NCBI RefSeq assembly: GCF_028356935.1
Contig: NZ_CP102798.1
Coordinates: 186,001-250,000, forward strand
DNA: 64,000 bases
Direction of reading: 5' to 3'
Source: Lysinibacillus sp. OF-1
GTDB lineage: Bacteria; Bacillota; Bacilli; Bacillales_A; Planococcaceae
Part shown: positions 1-8,780 of the stretch, one piece after another
Numbering within the stretch: position 1 is the first letter of the stretch
Layout: every line of letters starts with the position of its first letter
Translations under genes and position numbers: made by a program
Notes under the pieces: model-generated
Seen by the model: the letters and a program-made list of their open reading frames with translations, nothing else
Databases searched by the model: none
What the model was told of the DNA's origin: nothing

Positions 1-26
1 TGGAGCCATTCAAAAATTTAAGTATT

Positions 27-64
27 AAAAAGGAGGAGCTGTCTCATAATGACGGCTCCTTTTT
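27..64 (-). terminator. Rho-independent terminator of the AlaX-like gene
   Basis: An inverted repeat with arms AAAAAGGAG..CTGTC and GACGGCTCCTTTTT (a 3-nt bulge on one side, 7-nt loop) lies directly downstream of the minus-strand AlaX-like gene. Read on the minus strand it ends in a T tract. Confidence 0.75.
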
Positions 65-74
65 CATAGTAGAA

Positions 75-1253
75 TTAAGCTTTTTCCATAGCTAGCAGTA
101 GTTCTTCTTTGGAAATCATACAATCGCCACCGCCTTGGACCATTTGGTCACTTCCGCCGCCCTTACCATTAATAAGAGGTAATGCCTTCGCGGCAATATC
201 TTTCATGCTTTTGGTAACATTTTTACCTTTTGCTGCAACAAATTGTAGTTTGCCTTCATTTTCAGAAACTAGTAAGGTCATAGCATCTGACTGGTCAGAG
301 ACAATCAGACGAGCGATTTTTTGTAGCTCCTGCATTGTTCGTTGATGAAAAGCAGCCGTTACTACACCTTCACTATTAGCCACCAGTGCCTTTGCTTCGT
401 AAGTTAGTAACTCCTCTTTCGCAGTAGCAAGTGCTTTCTCCGTAGTTTTTTGGACAGATAGAACTTTTGTAAGTGCTGTAGCAGCCTCAATCTCTGGAAC
501 ACTTAATTGTCGAGCAACATCTGCTAATACTTTTTTCCGCATGGCAAGCTCGGCTAAAACACGTTGTCCACAGACAAAAGAAACGCGCACATTGCCTTTC
601 ATTTTTTCAGTGCTTAGTATTTTAATAGCACTGACCTGCCCTGTGGATGTTGGATGAGTGCCACCACAGCCGTTATAATCAAAATCAGGGATAATGACCA
701 GTCGAATGTCCCCCGTCACAGCAACTTCTTTCCGAAGATTATAGTTAACAAGCTCATTTTCTGTAATCCATGTTGTTTGAATTGGACGATTTTCTAAAAT
801 GATGTCATTGGCTCTTGCTTCCGCCGCTGCAAGCTGCTGTTCAGTCAGCGTATCTATAGCAATATCAATTGTGACCTGCTCACTACCTAGGTGAAAGCTT
901 ACAGTCTGTGCATTAAAAAGCTCTATAAATGCCGCTGTTAAAATATGTTGTCCAGCATGCTGCTGCATATGATCGAATCGTCTTGACCAATTGATTTTGC
1001 CACGTACTACACCGTCTAAAGTTGATGGATCTCCTTGAATATAGTGACGAATTTCATCATCCACTTTTTCAACATCTATGACATCTACATTATTCAAAGT
1101 GCCTGTATCGTGAGGCTGTCCGCCACCAGTTGGATAGAATGCGGTATTGGATAGGACAACATAATGACGACCAGCTTCATCCATTCCTTTGCTTACAAAA
1201 TTAGCATTAAACTCGTGTAACATAACGTCTTGATAATATAATAGCTCTTTCAT
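75..1253 (-). CDS. AlaX-type alanyl-tRNA editing protein with DHHA1 domain
   Basis: Probable trans-editing hydrolase that removes Ser or Gly from mischarged tRNA-Ala in the cytoplasm. The 392 residues look like an alanyl-tRNA synthetase without its catalytic half. An N-terminal beta-barrel carries the FYPTGGGQPHDTG motif (about residue 40). The editing core has the zinc ligands HMQQHAGQH (about 95-103) and CGGTH (about 195). A C-terminal DHHA1-like part ends with a glycine-rich NGKGGGSDQMVQGGG motif. The length fits the long AlaX class. An AAGGAGG ribosome site sits 8 nt before the ATG. The gene stands alone, divergent from the small acidic gene, with its own terminator. The family assignment is firm; amino-acid specificity is inferred. 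Confidence 0.93.
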   Translation of the reverse strand: MKELLYYQDVMLHEFNANFVSKGMDEAGRHYVVLSNTAFYPTGGGQPHDTGTLNNVDVIDVEKVDDEIRHYIQGDPSTLDGVVRGKINWSRRFDHMQQHAGQHILTAAFIELFNAQTVSFHLGSEQVTIDIAIDTLTEQQLAAAEARANDIILENRPIQTTWITENELVNYNLRKEVAVTGDIRLVIIPDFDYNGCGGTHPTSTGQVSAIKILSTEKMKGNVRVSFVCGQRVLAELAMRKKVLADVARQLSVPEIEAATALTKVLSVQKTTEKALATAKEELLTYEAKALVANSEGVVTAAFHQRTMQELQKIARLIVSDQSDAMTLLVSENEGKLQFVAAKGKNVTKSMKDIAAKALPLINGKGGGSDQMVQGGGDCMISKEELLLAMEKA

Positions 1254-1347
1254 GAAAAAGCCTCCTTTTTATGTAGGGATTCTTAATTCTAAAACAATTC
1301 CATTTTATTCTGGCATAATTACTTACACGTGTATACGGCTTTTCTAG

Positions 1348-1376
1348 TTGACCCATGCTGAAATTGATTTAATATA
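1348..1376 (+). promoter_or_regulatory. Putative sigma-A promoter of the small acidic gene
   Basis: TTGACC at 1348-1353 is followed after 17 nt by AATATA (or after 19 nt by TATAAA). It lies about 35 nt before the gene start. Prediction by eye only. Confidence 0.45.
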
Positions 1377-1410
1377 AAAAGGAACAGCTAAAGAAAAAGG
1401 AGCTAGAACA

Positions 1411-1698
1411 ATGGAAATTACACAATTCACAATGGAAGAAATTTTAGACCCTACAAATATTATTGAGGGTAAGCGCTATGAATTTATTTTGGATGTAGAA
1501 ATTGATGAAGAGGACGAATTATATCACGAAGCTGGCATTGAAATTCGTGTCCTCATCGGTGAAAAGGGCGAATCGCCATTTATTTTAAATTACTTCATTC
1601 TGGAAAAGGCTGAAGGTGAATACTTAGATTTTGCTTTAGAGGATGATGAACTAGAGGAAATTCTGACATTCTGTAAAGAAGAAATTGCTAAATTATAA
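1411..1698 (+). CDS. Small acidic protein, DUF6509-like
   Basis: A 95-residue, strongly acidic soluble protein rich in Glu and Asp, with no signal peptide or membrane segment. The start MEITQFTMEEILDPTNIIEG and the VEIDEEDELYHEAGIEI stretch remind me of the uncharacterised DUF6509 family of Bacillaceae; this is recall, not a search. AAAAAGGAG precedes the ATG by 8 nt. It is monocistronic, with its own promoter-like sequence and terminator. Function unknown. Confidence 0.8.
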   Translation: MEITQFTMEEILDPTNIIEGKRYEFILDVEIDEEDELYHEAGIEIRVLIGEKGESPFILNYFILEKAEGEYLDFALEDDELEEILTFCKEEIAKL

Positions 1699-1708
1699 TA
1701 AATGGGAG

Positions 1709-1740
1709 CAGGTAGAGAGTATATTCTTTACCTGTTTTTT
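1709..1740 (+). terminator. Rho-independent terminator
   Basis: Hairpin CAGGTA-AGA / TCT-TACCTG followed by six T residues, just after the small acidic gene. Confidence 0.8.
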
Positions 1741-1820
1741 ATTTTGTTGTAGTAGCTGCCACAGGACATGATTTCTTTAGATTAACTACTCCTCGTACGT
1801 ATCAGCCATATTTGATTGAA

Positions 1821-1839
1821 TTAAGGATTATGTAAGCTT
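1821..1839 (+). promoter_or_regulatory. Candidate response-regulator operator (11-bp direct repeat)
   Basis: TTAAGGATTATGTAAGCTT contains two TAAG cores 11 bp apart. The same arrangement (TTAAGGTTGCTGTAAGCTT, 15 of 19 identical) precedes the ABC operon at 5039-5057. OmpR-family regulators bind direct repeats of this pitch, so the VanZ-RDD gene may share the regulon. No binding evidence exists here. Confidence 0.45.
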
Positions 1840-1923
1840 ACTGAAATAAATATGTTGTATTGGAGAACTAAACTTAGTTTTAGTGTTCATAAAAACGGGC
1901 ATTTTAAAGAGAGAGGTGCTTAT

Positions 1924-3069
1924 ATGTCAACTTACACAGATTCCATTTTAATAGCGTTTTTTATAACGATTATTTTATCATTTGTACTTTTTATTCCATG
2001 GCTTATTTATACGTATCGTAAATATGGATATTTATCTATGTCCAAAACCATTATTATGTTCTCATTTATTTTTTATTTTTTATCCGCACTATGTTTAGTA
2101 TTACTGCCATTTCCATCTACAAGAGATACATGCTCACTCCAATCCGCAGACACTGTTCATACTAATTTGCGACTTTTTCAATTTGTTGAGGATATTTTAA
2201 AGGACAGCGGGGTTGTAGTAACAAATCCCTCTACATGGCTTGCTATAACGAAACAGCAGGCATTTTTCCAAGCATTCTTTAATTTCTTGCTACTGATGCC
2301 GTTTGGCGTTTACTTGCGATATTTTCTTAAAGAAAGAAGGTACTGGAAACGTGCATTTTTAATTAGCTTTTTGCTAACATTGTTTTATGAGGTCACACAA
2401 AGAACAGGTATTTACGGCATCTTTAATTGTGCCTACCGCATCTTTGATGTGGATGATTTATTACTGAACAGTGTAGGCGCGTTACTAGGATTCTTTTTAG
2501 CACCAATCATATGGGCACTATTTCCTTCGCATGAAGAGGTTGAGGCAAAAGCTGCTGAAATGGAAAAAATGGATATTGTTAAGCCCATCTCTATTTTGCT
2601 GGCACTCGTCATTGATTTATGTATCGCACAAATGATATGGATTATGGTTGGCGGTCTGACAGGGTATAGTGGTACATTCGAGTTCTTGGTGAACATGGTC
2701 TTGTACATGATCCTCTTTGGCGTGATCCCAAGTATGATGAATGGTGCAACGCTAGGTATGAAGATTATGCGTTTTACAATGGCCAACAAGAATGGCAAAA
2801 GTATTGTAAAGCAATCGTGGCGTCGCTGTATCGCTATTGTCGCTACGGCTAGTCTATTCGAAGCCATTTCAACGTTTGGTAGTATTCAATTAAATATGGA
2901 TTCATCATTTTATGTTCTGCAAATTGTCATTTCTCTACTAGCCGCAACAGCAGGTTTTGCACTTACAATGATTATAGCCATCCATATAATACGTGTCATC
3001 GTAAGTGGAGGAAAACGACGTTTGTATATCGATCAATATGCAGATTTAATGGCAACAAGGAAAAAATAA
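1924..3069 (+). CDS. VanZ-like / RDD domain fusion membrane protein
   Basis: Integral membrane protein of 381 residues. The N-terminal half is VanZ-like: hydrophobic helices, a PFPSTRDTCS loop, then FFNFLLLMPFGVYLRYF and FYEVTQRTGIYGIF. The C-terminal half (about 220-380) is an RDD-type domain with NGATLGMKIMRF and the RRCIA segment. VanZ proteins give low-level teicoplanin or lipopeptide resistance; RDD domains are common in membrane proteins of unclear role. I chose the ATG at 1924 because a GAGAGAGGTG ribosome site precedes it; the in-frame ATG at 1852 has none. The upstream 11-bp repeat matches that of the peptide-resistance ABC operon, suggesting a shared cell-envelope stress role (inference). 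Confidence 0.85.
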   Translation: MSTYTDSILIAFFITIILSFVLFIPWLIYTYRKYGYLSMSKTIIMFSFIFYFLSALCLVLLPFPSTRDTCSLQSADTVHTNLRLFQFVEDILKDSGVVVTNPSTWLAITKQQAFFQAFFNFLLLMPFGVYLRYFLKERRYWKRAFLISFLLTLFYEVTQRTGIYGIFNCAYRIFDVDDLLLNSVGALLGFFLAPIIWALFPSHEEVEAKAAEMEKMDIVKPISILLALVIDLCIAQMIWIMVGGLTGYSGTFEFLVNMVLYMILFGVIPSMMNGATLGMKIMRFTMANKNGKSIVKQSWRRCIAIVATASLFEAISTFGSIQLNMDSSFYVLQIVISLLAATAGFALTMIIAIHIIRVIVSGGKRRLYIDQYADLMATRKK

Positions 3070-3082
3070 GGGGGCTTGTAGA

Positions 3083-4417
3083 ATGAAATACGTCATCATT
3101 GGGGGAGATGCTGCAGGTATGTCTGCAGCAATGGAAATCTATCGTAATGTGCCAGGGGCAGAAATAACTACTTTAGAACGTGGTTTTATTTATTCATATG
3201 GGCAATGTGGATTGCCTTATGTTGTAGATGGACGTATTTCATCAACCAAACGTTTAATTGCACGAGATGTCGAGACTTTTAGAGATAAGTATGGCATTGA
3301 TGCAAGAGTTGGCTATGAGGTAGAAAATGTAGATATAGAGAAGAAATTTATTACGGGGACACAGGCGAGTGGTGAAGCATTTGAGATTCCCTATGATAAG
3401 CTTCTTATTGCTACGGGAGCTAGTCCAGTAGTGCCTGTGCAAGAGGGGATTGAATTAGAAGGTATCCACACGGTAAAAACGATTCCTCAGTTGGAGGATT
3501 TACTGGCTGATTTAACGCCAGATATTGAACAGGTAACCATCATAGGTGGTGGCTATATTGGATTAGAAATGGCTGAAACGCTACACGCCTGCGGGAAAAA
3601 AGTAAGGCTAGTTCAACGAGGAAGCCATGTAGCACGAATTTTAGATGAAGAGCTTGCCCAACATGTTCATGAGGAAGCAAAAAAGAACGATGTGGAACTC
3701 TTATTAAATACAAGTGTGGAAGCATTTGAAGGGAGTAAACGGGTCGAGCGTGTCGTCACAGATAACAGTGTTTTAGAAACAGATTTAGTGATTGTCGCTT
3801 CAGGCATTCAACCAAATACGCAGTTTTTAAAGAATACTGGAATAGCACTTGCGAAAAATGGAGCAATTATTGTGAATCGCCATTTAGAGACTTCTATTGA
3901 AAATGTTTATGCAGCAGGAGATTGTGCAACCCATTTTAATATTGTGAAGGAGCGTTTAGATTACGTACCTTTAGGAACGACTGCTAATAAGCAAGGTCGT
4001 TTAGCAGGCCTTAATATGTCAGGCAAGTTTGCACCGTTTAGAGGAATCGTGGGAACTTCTATCTTAAAGTTTTTCAATTTAACCATTGCTACGACAGGCA
4101 TCAATGAGCGTAAGGCGAAAGAGCTTGGCTTTGACTATGAGGCATTTAAACTATCTGCACGTCATATTGCTGGCTATTATCCAGGTGCACAACGTATGTA
4201 TATTAAGGTGGTTGTTCGCAAGCGGGACCAGCTGCTATTAGGCGCACAAATCGTAGGTCCAGCAGGAGTTGATAAGCGTATCGATGTATTTGCTACGGCA
4301 TTGTATAGTAAAATGACATTACCTGATTTACTAGATTTAGATTTAGCCTATGCACCACCGTTCAATGGTGTTTGGGACCCATTACAGCAGGTGGCACGAA
4401 TGAATGGACGTTTATAA
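3083..4417 (+). CDS. CoA-disulfide reductase-like FAD/NAD(P) oxidoreductase
   Basis: Cytoplasmic flavoprotein of 444 residues in the pyridine-nucleotide disulfide reductase class. The N-terminal GGDAAGMSAAMEIYR is the FAD-binding Rossmann motif. YGQCGLPYV (about residue 40) holds the single redox cysteine typical of CoA-disulfide reductases and NADH oxidase relatives. VTIIGGGYIGLEMAE (about 150) is the NAD(P) motif, NVYAAGDCA the second FAD motif, and a dimerisation domain follows. There is no C-terminal rhodanese domain. It starts 13 nt after the VanZ-RDD gene and is followed at 14 nt by a glutathione peroxidase, so a thiol-redox operon is likely. The substrate (CoA disulfide, another low-molecular disulfide, or oxygen) cannot be fixed from sequence. 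Confidence 0.88.
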   Translation: MKYVIIGGDAAGMSAAMEIYRNVPGAEITTLERGFIYSYGQCGLPYVVDGRISSTKRLIARDVETFRDKYGIDARVGYEVENVDIEKKFITGTQASGEAFEIPYDKLLIATGASPVVPVQEGIELEGIHTVKTIPQLEDLLADLTPDIEQVTIIGGGYIGLEMAETLHACGKKVRLVQRGSHVARILDEELAQHVHEEAKKNDVELLLNTSVEAFEGSKRVERVVTDNSVLETDLVIVASGIQPNTQFLKNTGIALAKNGAIIVNRHLETSIENVYAAGDCATHFNIVKERLDYVPLGTTANKQGRLAGLNMSGKFAPFRGIVGTSILKFFNLTIATTGINERKAKELGFDYEAFKLSARHIAGYYPGAQRMYIKVVVRKRDQLLLGAQIVGPAGVDKRIDVFATALYSKMTLPDLLDLDLAYAPPFNGVWDPLQQVARMNGRL

Positions 4418-4431
4418 TAGGAGGTAGAAAG

Positions 4432-4908
4432 ATGAGCATTTATGATATTAACGTAACTTTAGAAGATGGTACTGTCTATAGCCTCGAACGTTATAAGGGA
4501 AAGCCTTTGCTAATTGTCAATACAGCCTCCAAATGTGGGTTTACACCGCAATTTGAAGAATTAGAAGGTCTTTATGAAAAATATCAGGAGGAAGGTCTTG
4601 TGGTACTTGGTTTCCCTTCAAATCAATTTAAACAAGAGCTAGCGACTGCTGAAGAAGCTGCATCACAGTGTCGTCTGACATATGGAGTGACTTTCCCGAT
4701 GCATGAGATAGTTAAGGTAAATGGAAAAGAAGCACATCCTATTTTCGATTATCTAACTTCTCACTCCAAAGGATTTTTAGGCAGTAGCGTGAAGTGGAAT
4801 TTTACAAAATTCCTTGTAAATCGCAATGGTGAGGTTGTAGGGCGCTACGCCTCAGCAGATAAGCCAAGTAGCTTTGAGGACGATATTCAAAAGGTTTTAG
4901 AACAATAG
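4432..4908 (+). CDS. Glutathione peroxidase family protein (thiol peroxidase)
   Basis: Cytosolic peroxidase of 158 residues that reduces hydrogen peroxide or organic hydroperoxides, in bacteria usually with thioredoxin. The catalytic Cys lies in NTASKCGFTPQ, the partner Gln in GFPSNQF, and Trp/Asn in VKWNFTKFLV. The residue at the active site is Cys, not selenocysteine. The ATG at 4432 follows AGGAGG with proper spacing; the longer frame from 4372 would overlap the upstream gene and lacks a ribosome site. Last gene of the presumed redox operon, followed by a terminator. Confidence 0.95.
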   Translation: MSIYDINVTLEDGTVYSLERYKGKPLLIVNTASKCGFTPQFEELEGLYEKYQEEGLVVLGFPSNQFKQELATAEEAASQCRLTYGVTFPMHEIVKVNGKEAHPIFDYLTSHSKGFLGSSVKWNFTKFLVNRNGEVVGRYASADKPSSFEDDIQKVLEQ

Positions 4909-4916
4909 ATTAAAAT

Positions 4917-4953
4917 GGTTCATGCACAGTTATTTGTGTATGAATCTTTTTTT
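4917..4953 (+). terminator. Rho-independent terminator
   Basis: Arms GGTTCATGCACA and TGTGTATGAATC, then seven T residues. Confidence 0.9.
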
Positions 4954-5037
4954 ATGTCAATCAATTTTAAAAGTTGGGGAATACAAAAGGGAATGGCTTC
5001 GATAAAACGTATGAATTAATCGAAAACTAGCGATTGA

Positions 5038-5092
5038 TTTAAGGTTGCTGTAAGCTTGCGACAAATTTGTTGTAAGTTTGAGGTCGTATACT
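5038..5092 (+). promoter_or_regulatory. Tandem 11-bp repeats and -10 box of the ABC operon
   Basis: Four blocks begin at 5038, 5049, 5060 and 5071 with an 11-bp pitch: TTTAAGGTTG, TGTAAGCTTG, GACAAATTTG, TGTAAGTTTG. The first, second and fourth share TAAG-N-TTG. TATACT at 5087-5092 is a good -10, but no -35 stands 17 nt upstream, as expected for an activator-dependent promoter. The likely activator is the OmpR-type regulator at 10166-10888 (inference). Confidence 0.55.
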
Positions 5093-5119
5093 AAAGTCAG
5101 AAAGAAGAGGTGAGCGTAT

Positions 5120-5887
5120 ATGACGCCATTATTAAAGGTACAAAACGTTGGAAAAACTTACGGCAAAGGCGCAAATACTTTTACAGCGCTATCGAATATA
5201 TCATTTGAAGTAGAAAAAGGAGAGTTTGTTGGTGTAATGGGTCCTTCTGGAGCCGGGAAATCTACCCTTTTAAATGTATTAGCAACGATTGATACGCCAA
5301 CGACTGGTGAAATAATTATTGGGAATACTAATTTAGCACGTATGAAAGATGCCGAATTAGCGGATTTTCGTCGCGATAATTTAGGATTTATTTTTCAAGA
5401 TTATAATTTACTCGATTCTTTGACAGTGCGAGAAAATATTGTTTTACCACTAGCTATTGCGAAGATGCCAACAAAGGCTATCAACGCAAGGGTTGAGCGG
5501 ATTGCTGCATTATTTGGTATAAGTGACTTGCTTGATAAATATCCTTATCAAATTTCAGGAGGACAAAAGCAGCGTACTGCGTCGTCACGAGCATTAGTGA
5601 CAGAGCCAAAGCTAATCTTTGCGGATGAGCCTACAGGTGCACTTGATTCAAAATCTGCAACAGATTTACTAGAAAGCTTAAGCGATCTAAACCAATCTCA
5701 AGCCGCAACGATTATGATGGTTACCCATGATGCTTTTGCAGCTAGCTTCTGCCAGCGGATACTATTTATTCAAGATGGACAGCTTTCTAAGGAAATTCAA
5801 CGTGGGACTCTAACAAGGAAGCAATTTTTCCAAGAGATCTTGCAGGTGCTGTCTAGCATCGGGGGTGGAGTAAATGACGTTATTTAG
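5120..5887 (+). CDS. BceA/YxdL-type ABC transporter ATPase
   Basis: ATP-binding subunit of 255 residues of a MacB/BceA-type exporter or sensor complex. Walker [10 protein letters not shown] (about residue 40), Q-loop [14 protein letters not shown], a signature motif reading [15 protein letters not shown] (the usual RVAIARAL is altered), Walker [14 protein letters not shown] and a switch histidine in MMVTHD. A GAGGTGAG ribosome site precedes the start. Its stop overlaps the permease start by 14 bp, so the two are translationally coupled. The order ATPase, permease, YxeA matches B. subtilis yxdL-yxdM-yxeA, which responds to cationic antimicrobial peptides; the substrate here is inferred. Confidence 0.93.
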   Translation: MTPLLKVQNVGKTYGKGANTFTALSNISFEVEKGEFVGVMGPSGAGKSTLLNVLATIDTPTTGEIIIGNTNLARMKDAELADFRRDNLGFIFQDYNLLDSLTVRENIVLPLAIAKMPTKAINARVERIAALFGISDLLDKYPYQISGGQKQRTASSRALVTEPKLIFADEPTGALDSKSATDLLESLSDLNQSQAATIMMVTHDAFAASFCQRILFIQDGQLSKEIQRGTLTRKQFFQEILQVLSSIGGGVNDVI

Positions 5888-7742
5888 TTTAGCGCGCAAA
5901 AATATTCAACGCAATTTGTCGAATTACTTTTTATATATTGCCTCGATGGTATTTAGTATCGTTATTTACTTTACATTTGTGACGCTCAAATATAATGATG
6001 ATCTTTCGGCCTTAAAACAATCATCACAACAAATAAAGGGATTGATGAGTGCATCGTCAGTAGTGCTATTATTCTTTATTGTCATCTTTATGGCCTATTC
6101 CAATTCATTTTTTATGAAGAAGCGGAAAAAGGAAGTAGCCCTCTATTCATTGCTAGGTGTGCGTAAGCAAAAAATTGGCTTAATGCTCTTTTTTGAGAAT
6201 TTAGTTATAGGACTTGTTTCTCTAATACTTGGTATCATTCTAGGGTTCTTTATGTCACAAGGGCTGTTAATGATCTTAGTACGCTTAATGGGCTATGAAG
6301 TGGTTGGTAGTCTGACATTTTCGATGGAGGCATTAATTAATACGACTGGCATATTTACACTACTGTTTTTATTCACATCATTGCAAGGCTATCGTGTTAT
6401 TTATCAATTTAAGCTAATTGATTTATTTCACGCTGACAAACAGGGTGAGCAAATTCCACGTGCCTCTTTAGTAGCTGCTTTACTCGGTACTGCGCTAATT
6501 GCATTTGGATATTATACAGCTGCCTCTGATATGTTTACGAGTGAAATATGGAAATTCTTCACTATGTTAGGTACGCCATTAATGGTCATAGGTGTAACGA
6601 TTGCAGGAACATATCTTTTATTCCATAGTGTGAGTGTTTTTGTGTTAACAGCATTAAAAAAAGCCACATCATGGTCATGGAAAGGCTTAAATTTAATCGG
6701 TGTTTCTCAGTTATTATATCGTATTCGAGCTAATGCTAAATCGCTGTCGATCATTGCAATTTTAAGTGCAACAACGATTACAGCAGGTGGCGGTGTCTTC
6801 GGCATGTATTACAATGCAGAAGCAAGTGTGCGTCAGATGCTGCCAAATACATTTATGTGGAAAGGCGAGACGGTAGAATTTTCTCAAGAAGATGTCTTAT
6901 ATAATGAAGCAGTGGCTGTGAAAAATTTACGTGTTGATAATGAATTCTCGTTTTTCGAATATACATTATTGAAGGAATCTGATTATAATCGTTTAGCGAA
7001 ATTACAAGGTAAGGATGAAGAACTGCACATTGCAGATGGCTCTACAGTTTTACTTGATGCAGCCTATGATGAACGATTTTCACATGATTTTACGGGTGAG
7101 GACTTTAAGCTACAAAACGGAGATTCCTTCCATGTAGAGAAAATGTACAAGGAAAGCGTGCTAAACTTTATAGCAGCGGGAACAGTACTCGTTGTGAATG
7201 ATCAGGAATTTGCGACTACAAATGCCGAAGAGCTCATCATGCAGGTTGTTGGATTGGACAATGATTTGAAACAACAGAACGTTTCACAAGATATTTATAA
7301 ACAATTACCTACTGAACAACAAGAAACTTTCTCTAGTGTTCCACAAAGCTATGAGGATGGTTTAGCAACAGTTGGTGCACTATTGTTTGTGGGAAGCTTC
7401 TTAGGTCTCGTTTTCCTAGCGGCAACAGGCAGTATTATCTATTTCAAAATTTTAACGGAAGCTGAGGAAGATCAGGCGAAATACGCTATATTAAATAAAA
7501 TTGGTGTGAATAGTAAGCAAATTTTAAAGACAGTTGCAGGACAGGTGGCTGTGATCTTTAGTGCTCCACTTATCGTCGGCATTGTGCATAGTGCTTTTGC
7601 GTTACTAGCATTTTCACAGCTATTTGGTATGAATATTACAAAGCCAGTTATGTTGTGGATTGTTGCATATTCAGCTATTTACTTTATTTATTATATCTTT
7701 ACCGTGCGTTCGTTCTATAAAATAGTGAGACAGGGGAATTAA
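5874..7742 (+). CDS. BceB/YxdM-type FtsX-family ABC permease
   Basis: Membrane permease of 622 residues with the BceB layout: about ten membrane helices. An N-terminal helix (YFLYIASMVFSIVIYFTFV) is followed by a three-helix FtsX block with the MKKRKKEVALYSLLGVRKQKIG coupling motif. A large extracellular domain (about residues 310-490) is followed by a second FtsX block near the C-terminus. Such permeases work with a BceA-type ATPase and usually with a sensor kinase to detect and counter peptide antibiotics that bind lipid II or other envelope targets. The start lies inside the ATPase gene; the YxeA gene follows after 2 nt. Confidence 0.93.
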   Translation: MTLFSLARKNIQRNLSNYFLYIASMVFSIVIYFTFVTLKYNDDLSALKQSSQQIKGLMSASSVVLLFFIVIFMAYSNSFFMKKRKKEVALYSLLGVRKQKIGLMLFFENLVIGLVSLILGIILGFFMSQGLLMILVRLMGYEVVGSLTFSMEALINTTGIFTLLFLFTSLQGYRVIYQFKLIDLFHADKQGEQIPRASLVAALLGTALIAFGYYTAASDMFTSEIWKFFTMLGTPLMVIGVTIAGTYLLFHSVSVFVLTALKKATSWSWKGLNLIGVSQLLYRIRANAKSLSIIAILSATTITAGGGVFGMYYNAEASVRQMLPNTFMWKGETVEFSQEDVLYNEAVAVKNLRVDNEFSFFEYTLLKESDYNRLAKLQGKDEELHIADGSTVLLDAAYDERFSHDFTGEDFKLQNGDSFHVEKMYKESVLNFIAAGTVLVVNDQEFATTNAEELIMQVVGLDNDLKQQNVSQDIYKQLPTEQQETFSSVPQSYEDGLATVGALLFVGSFLGLVFLAATGSIIYFKILTEAEEDQAKYAILNKIGVNSKQILKTVAGQVAVIFSAPLIVGIVHSAFALLAFSQLFGMNITKPVMLWIVAYSAIYFIYYIFTVRSFYKIVRQGN

Positions 7743-7744
7743 AT

Positions 7745-8104
7745 ATGAAAAAAGTATTTTTCGGAATAGGTGCATTGTTCATCTTATTCGTGGCAGGATT
7801 GGTTGTATTGATGACTGTAGACTTTAATCGGTTAAATAAAGACACATACTATGTCCATATTACAGCTGAGGGAGAAGTAGAGGAGTATAAGGTTGATAGC
7901 GGTGAAATCTTTAAAATGTACTGGTACGAGCTACCTGCTTACAATAAAAATGGCGAAGAAAAAACATTAAAGTTTTCAGCACACAAAAATTTACGCCAGG
8001 ATGCTTATTTAAAGCTTTACGTGAAAAAGGAAACGGAAGTCTCTTCATTTGATGAAGTAAAATTCCACGAGTTACCTGCAAAAGTGCAAGATCAAGTGAA
8101 ATAG
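7745..8104 (+). CDS. YxeA family exported protein
   Basis: Small 119-residue protein with one N-terminal hydrophobic segment (FFGIGALFILFVAGLVVLMTV) acting as signal or anchor. A short beta-rich domain with YYVHITAEGEV, YKMYWYELPAYN-like and LRQDAYLKLYVK stretches follows, typical of the DUF1093/YxeA family. It sits 2 nt after the permease as the last gene of the operon. In B. subtilis yxeA is linked to the yxd operon; its molecular role is not established. Repeat copy A begins directly behind its stop codon. Confidence 0.85.
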   Translation: MKKVFFGIGALFILFVAGLVVLMTVDFNRLNKDTYYVHITAEGEVEEYKVDSGEIFKMYWYELPAYNKNGEEKTLKFSAHKNLRQDAYLKLYVKKETEVSSFDEVKFHELPAKVQDQVK

Positions 8105-8108
8105 CAAA

Positions 8109-8652
8109 AAGGTGATGTCAATAGCAGAAAAAGAACCTTTAGCAAGGTGAGAGGTTGATTTCCGTTCCGCCAGCGCCCTTTCTAGGGGGCGTCCGATGAG
8201 CCGCTCTTCATTCACTTACGCTCGCTCCAGGGTCTCATCTGTGACGCTAAATCCCCTAGGAGTGACGCTGGCTCCACTCCAATCAACCATTCTGCAAAGT
8301 GTCTTTACTTTTTTCATAGTAGTATAGCGATCAAATAGCCCATTATCTGTATTCTTAGAGGGGATAAACTCTTATTTTCAATATGGAGAAGTGATGCGTG
8401 ACAACACCTCTTCATAAAAAGTAGTGAGCACCTTCACTTTATTTGAAAACTTTGCTAAAAAGGTAACACTTTTGTGGGTTGGAGTGGAAGGCTACTTGAC
8501 TCCCGTGGGATAGCGAGACAGGCGAGCCTCTAAACGGAGCGGTAGCGGAGGAAGCGGCTCGGCGCTCGCCCACAGGAAAGCAAGTAGCCTGCAGCGGAAA
8601 TCCATTTTCACCTTTCACAAAAATGCTATGGATAGTTTTGTTTTTCAACACT
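8109..8652. repeat. Composite palindromic repeat element, copy A
   Basis: About 544 bp of non-coding DNA that recurs at 32241-32728 and 63648-64000. It contains two large palindromic modules, 8153-8288 (arms GGTTGATT / AATCAACC) and 8477-8603 (arms AGGCTACTTG / CAAGTAGCCT), in opposite orientation. Both have related edges (GATTTCCG... and ...CCACTCCAA). The right end is TTTTTCAACACT; the left TGTTGAAAAA end seen in copies B and C is eroded here. The modules are far more GC-rich than the surroundings. Confidence 0.85.
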
Positions 8653-8655
8653 CTG

Positions 8656-8691
8656 AGGGGTGTCTCAAAAGTTATTTGAGACACCCCTTTT
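8656..8691 (+). terminator. Strong hairpin at the right end of repeat copy A
   Basis: AGGGGTGTCTCAAA / TTTGAGACACCCCT hairpin with a T tract. It begins 4 nt after the repeat ends and lies between the convergent YxeA and histidine kinase genes. Probably the original terminator of the ABC operon. Confidence 0.75.
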
Positions 8692-8780
8692 CTGCACGAA
8701 AGCGAAGTGCTAGTGCCAAAAGTGTGTTTAAAATTTATCGTATTTCCAAGAATGCTACTAGTTAAATTTTGGGTTTTGAT

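Noticed and set aside
8439..8684. Minus-strand 81-codon frame inside repeat copy A, with a similar 63-codon frame in copy B (32548-32739)
   Set aside because: The similarity follows from the DNA repeat. The frames lie in palindromic GC-rich sequence, have no ribosome site, and read as low-complexity translation of a hairpin.
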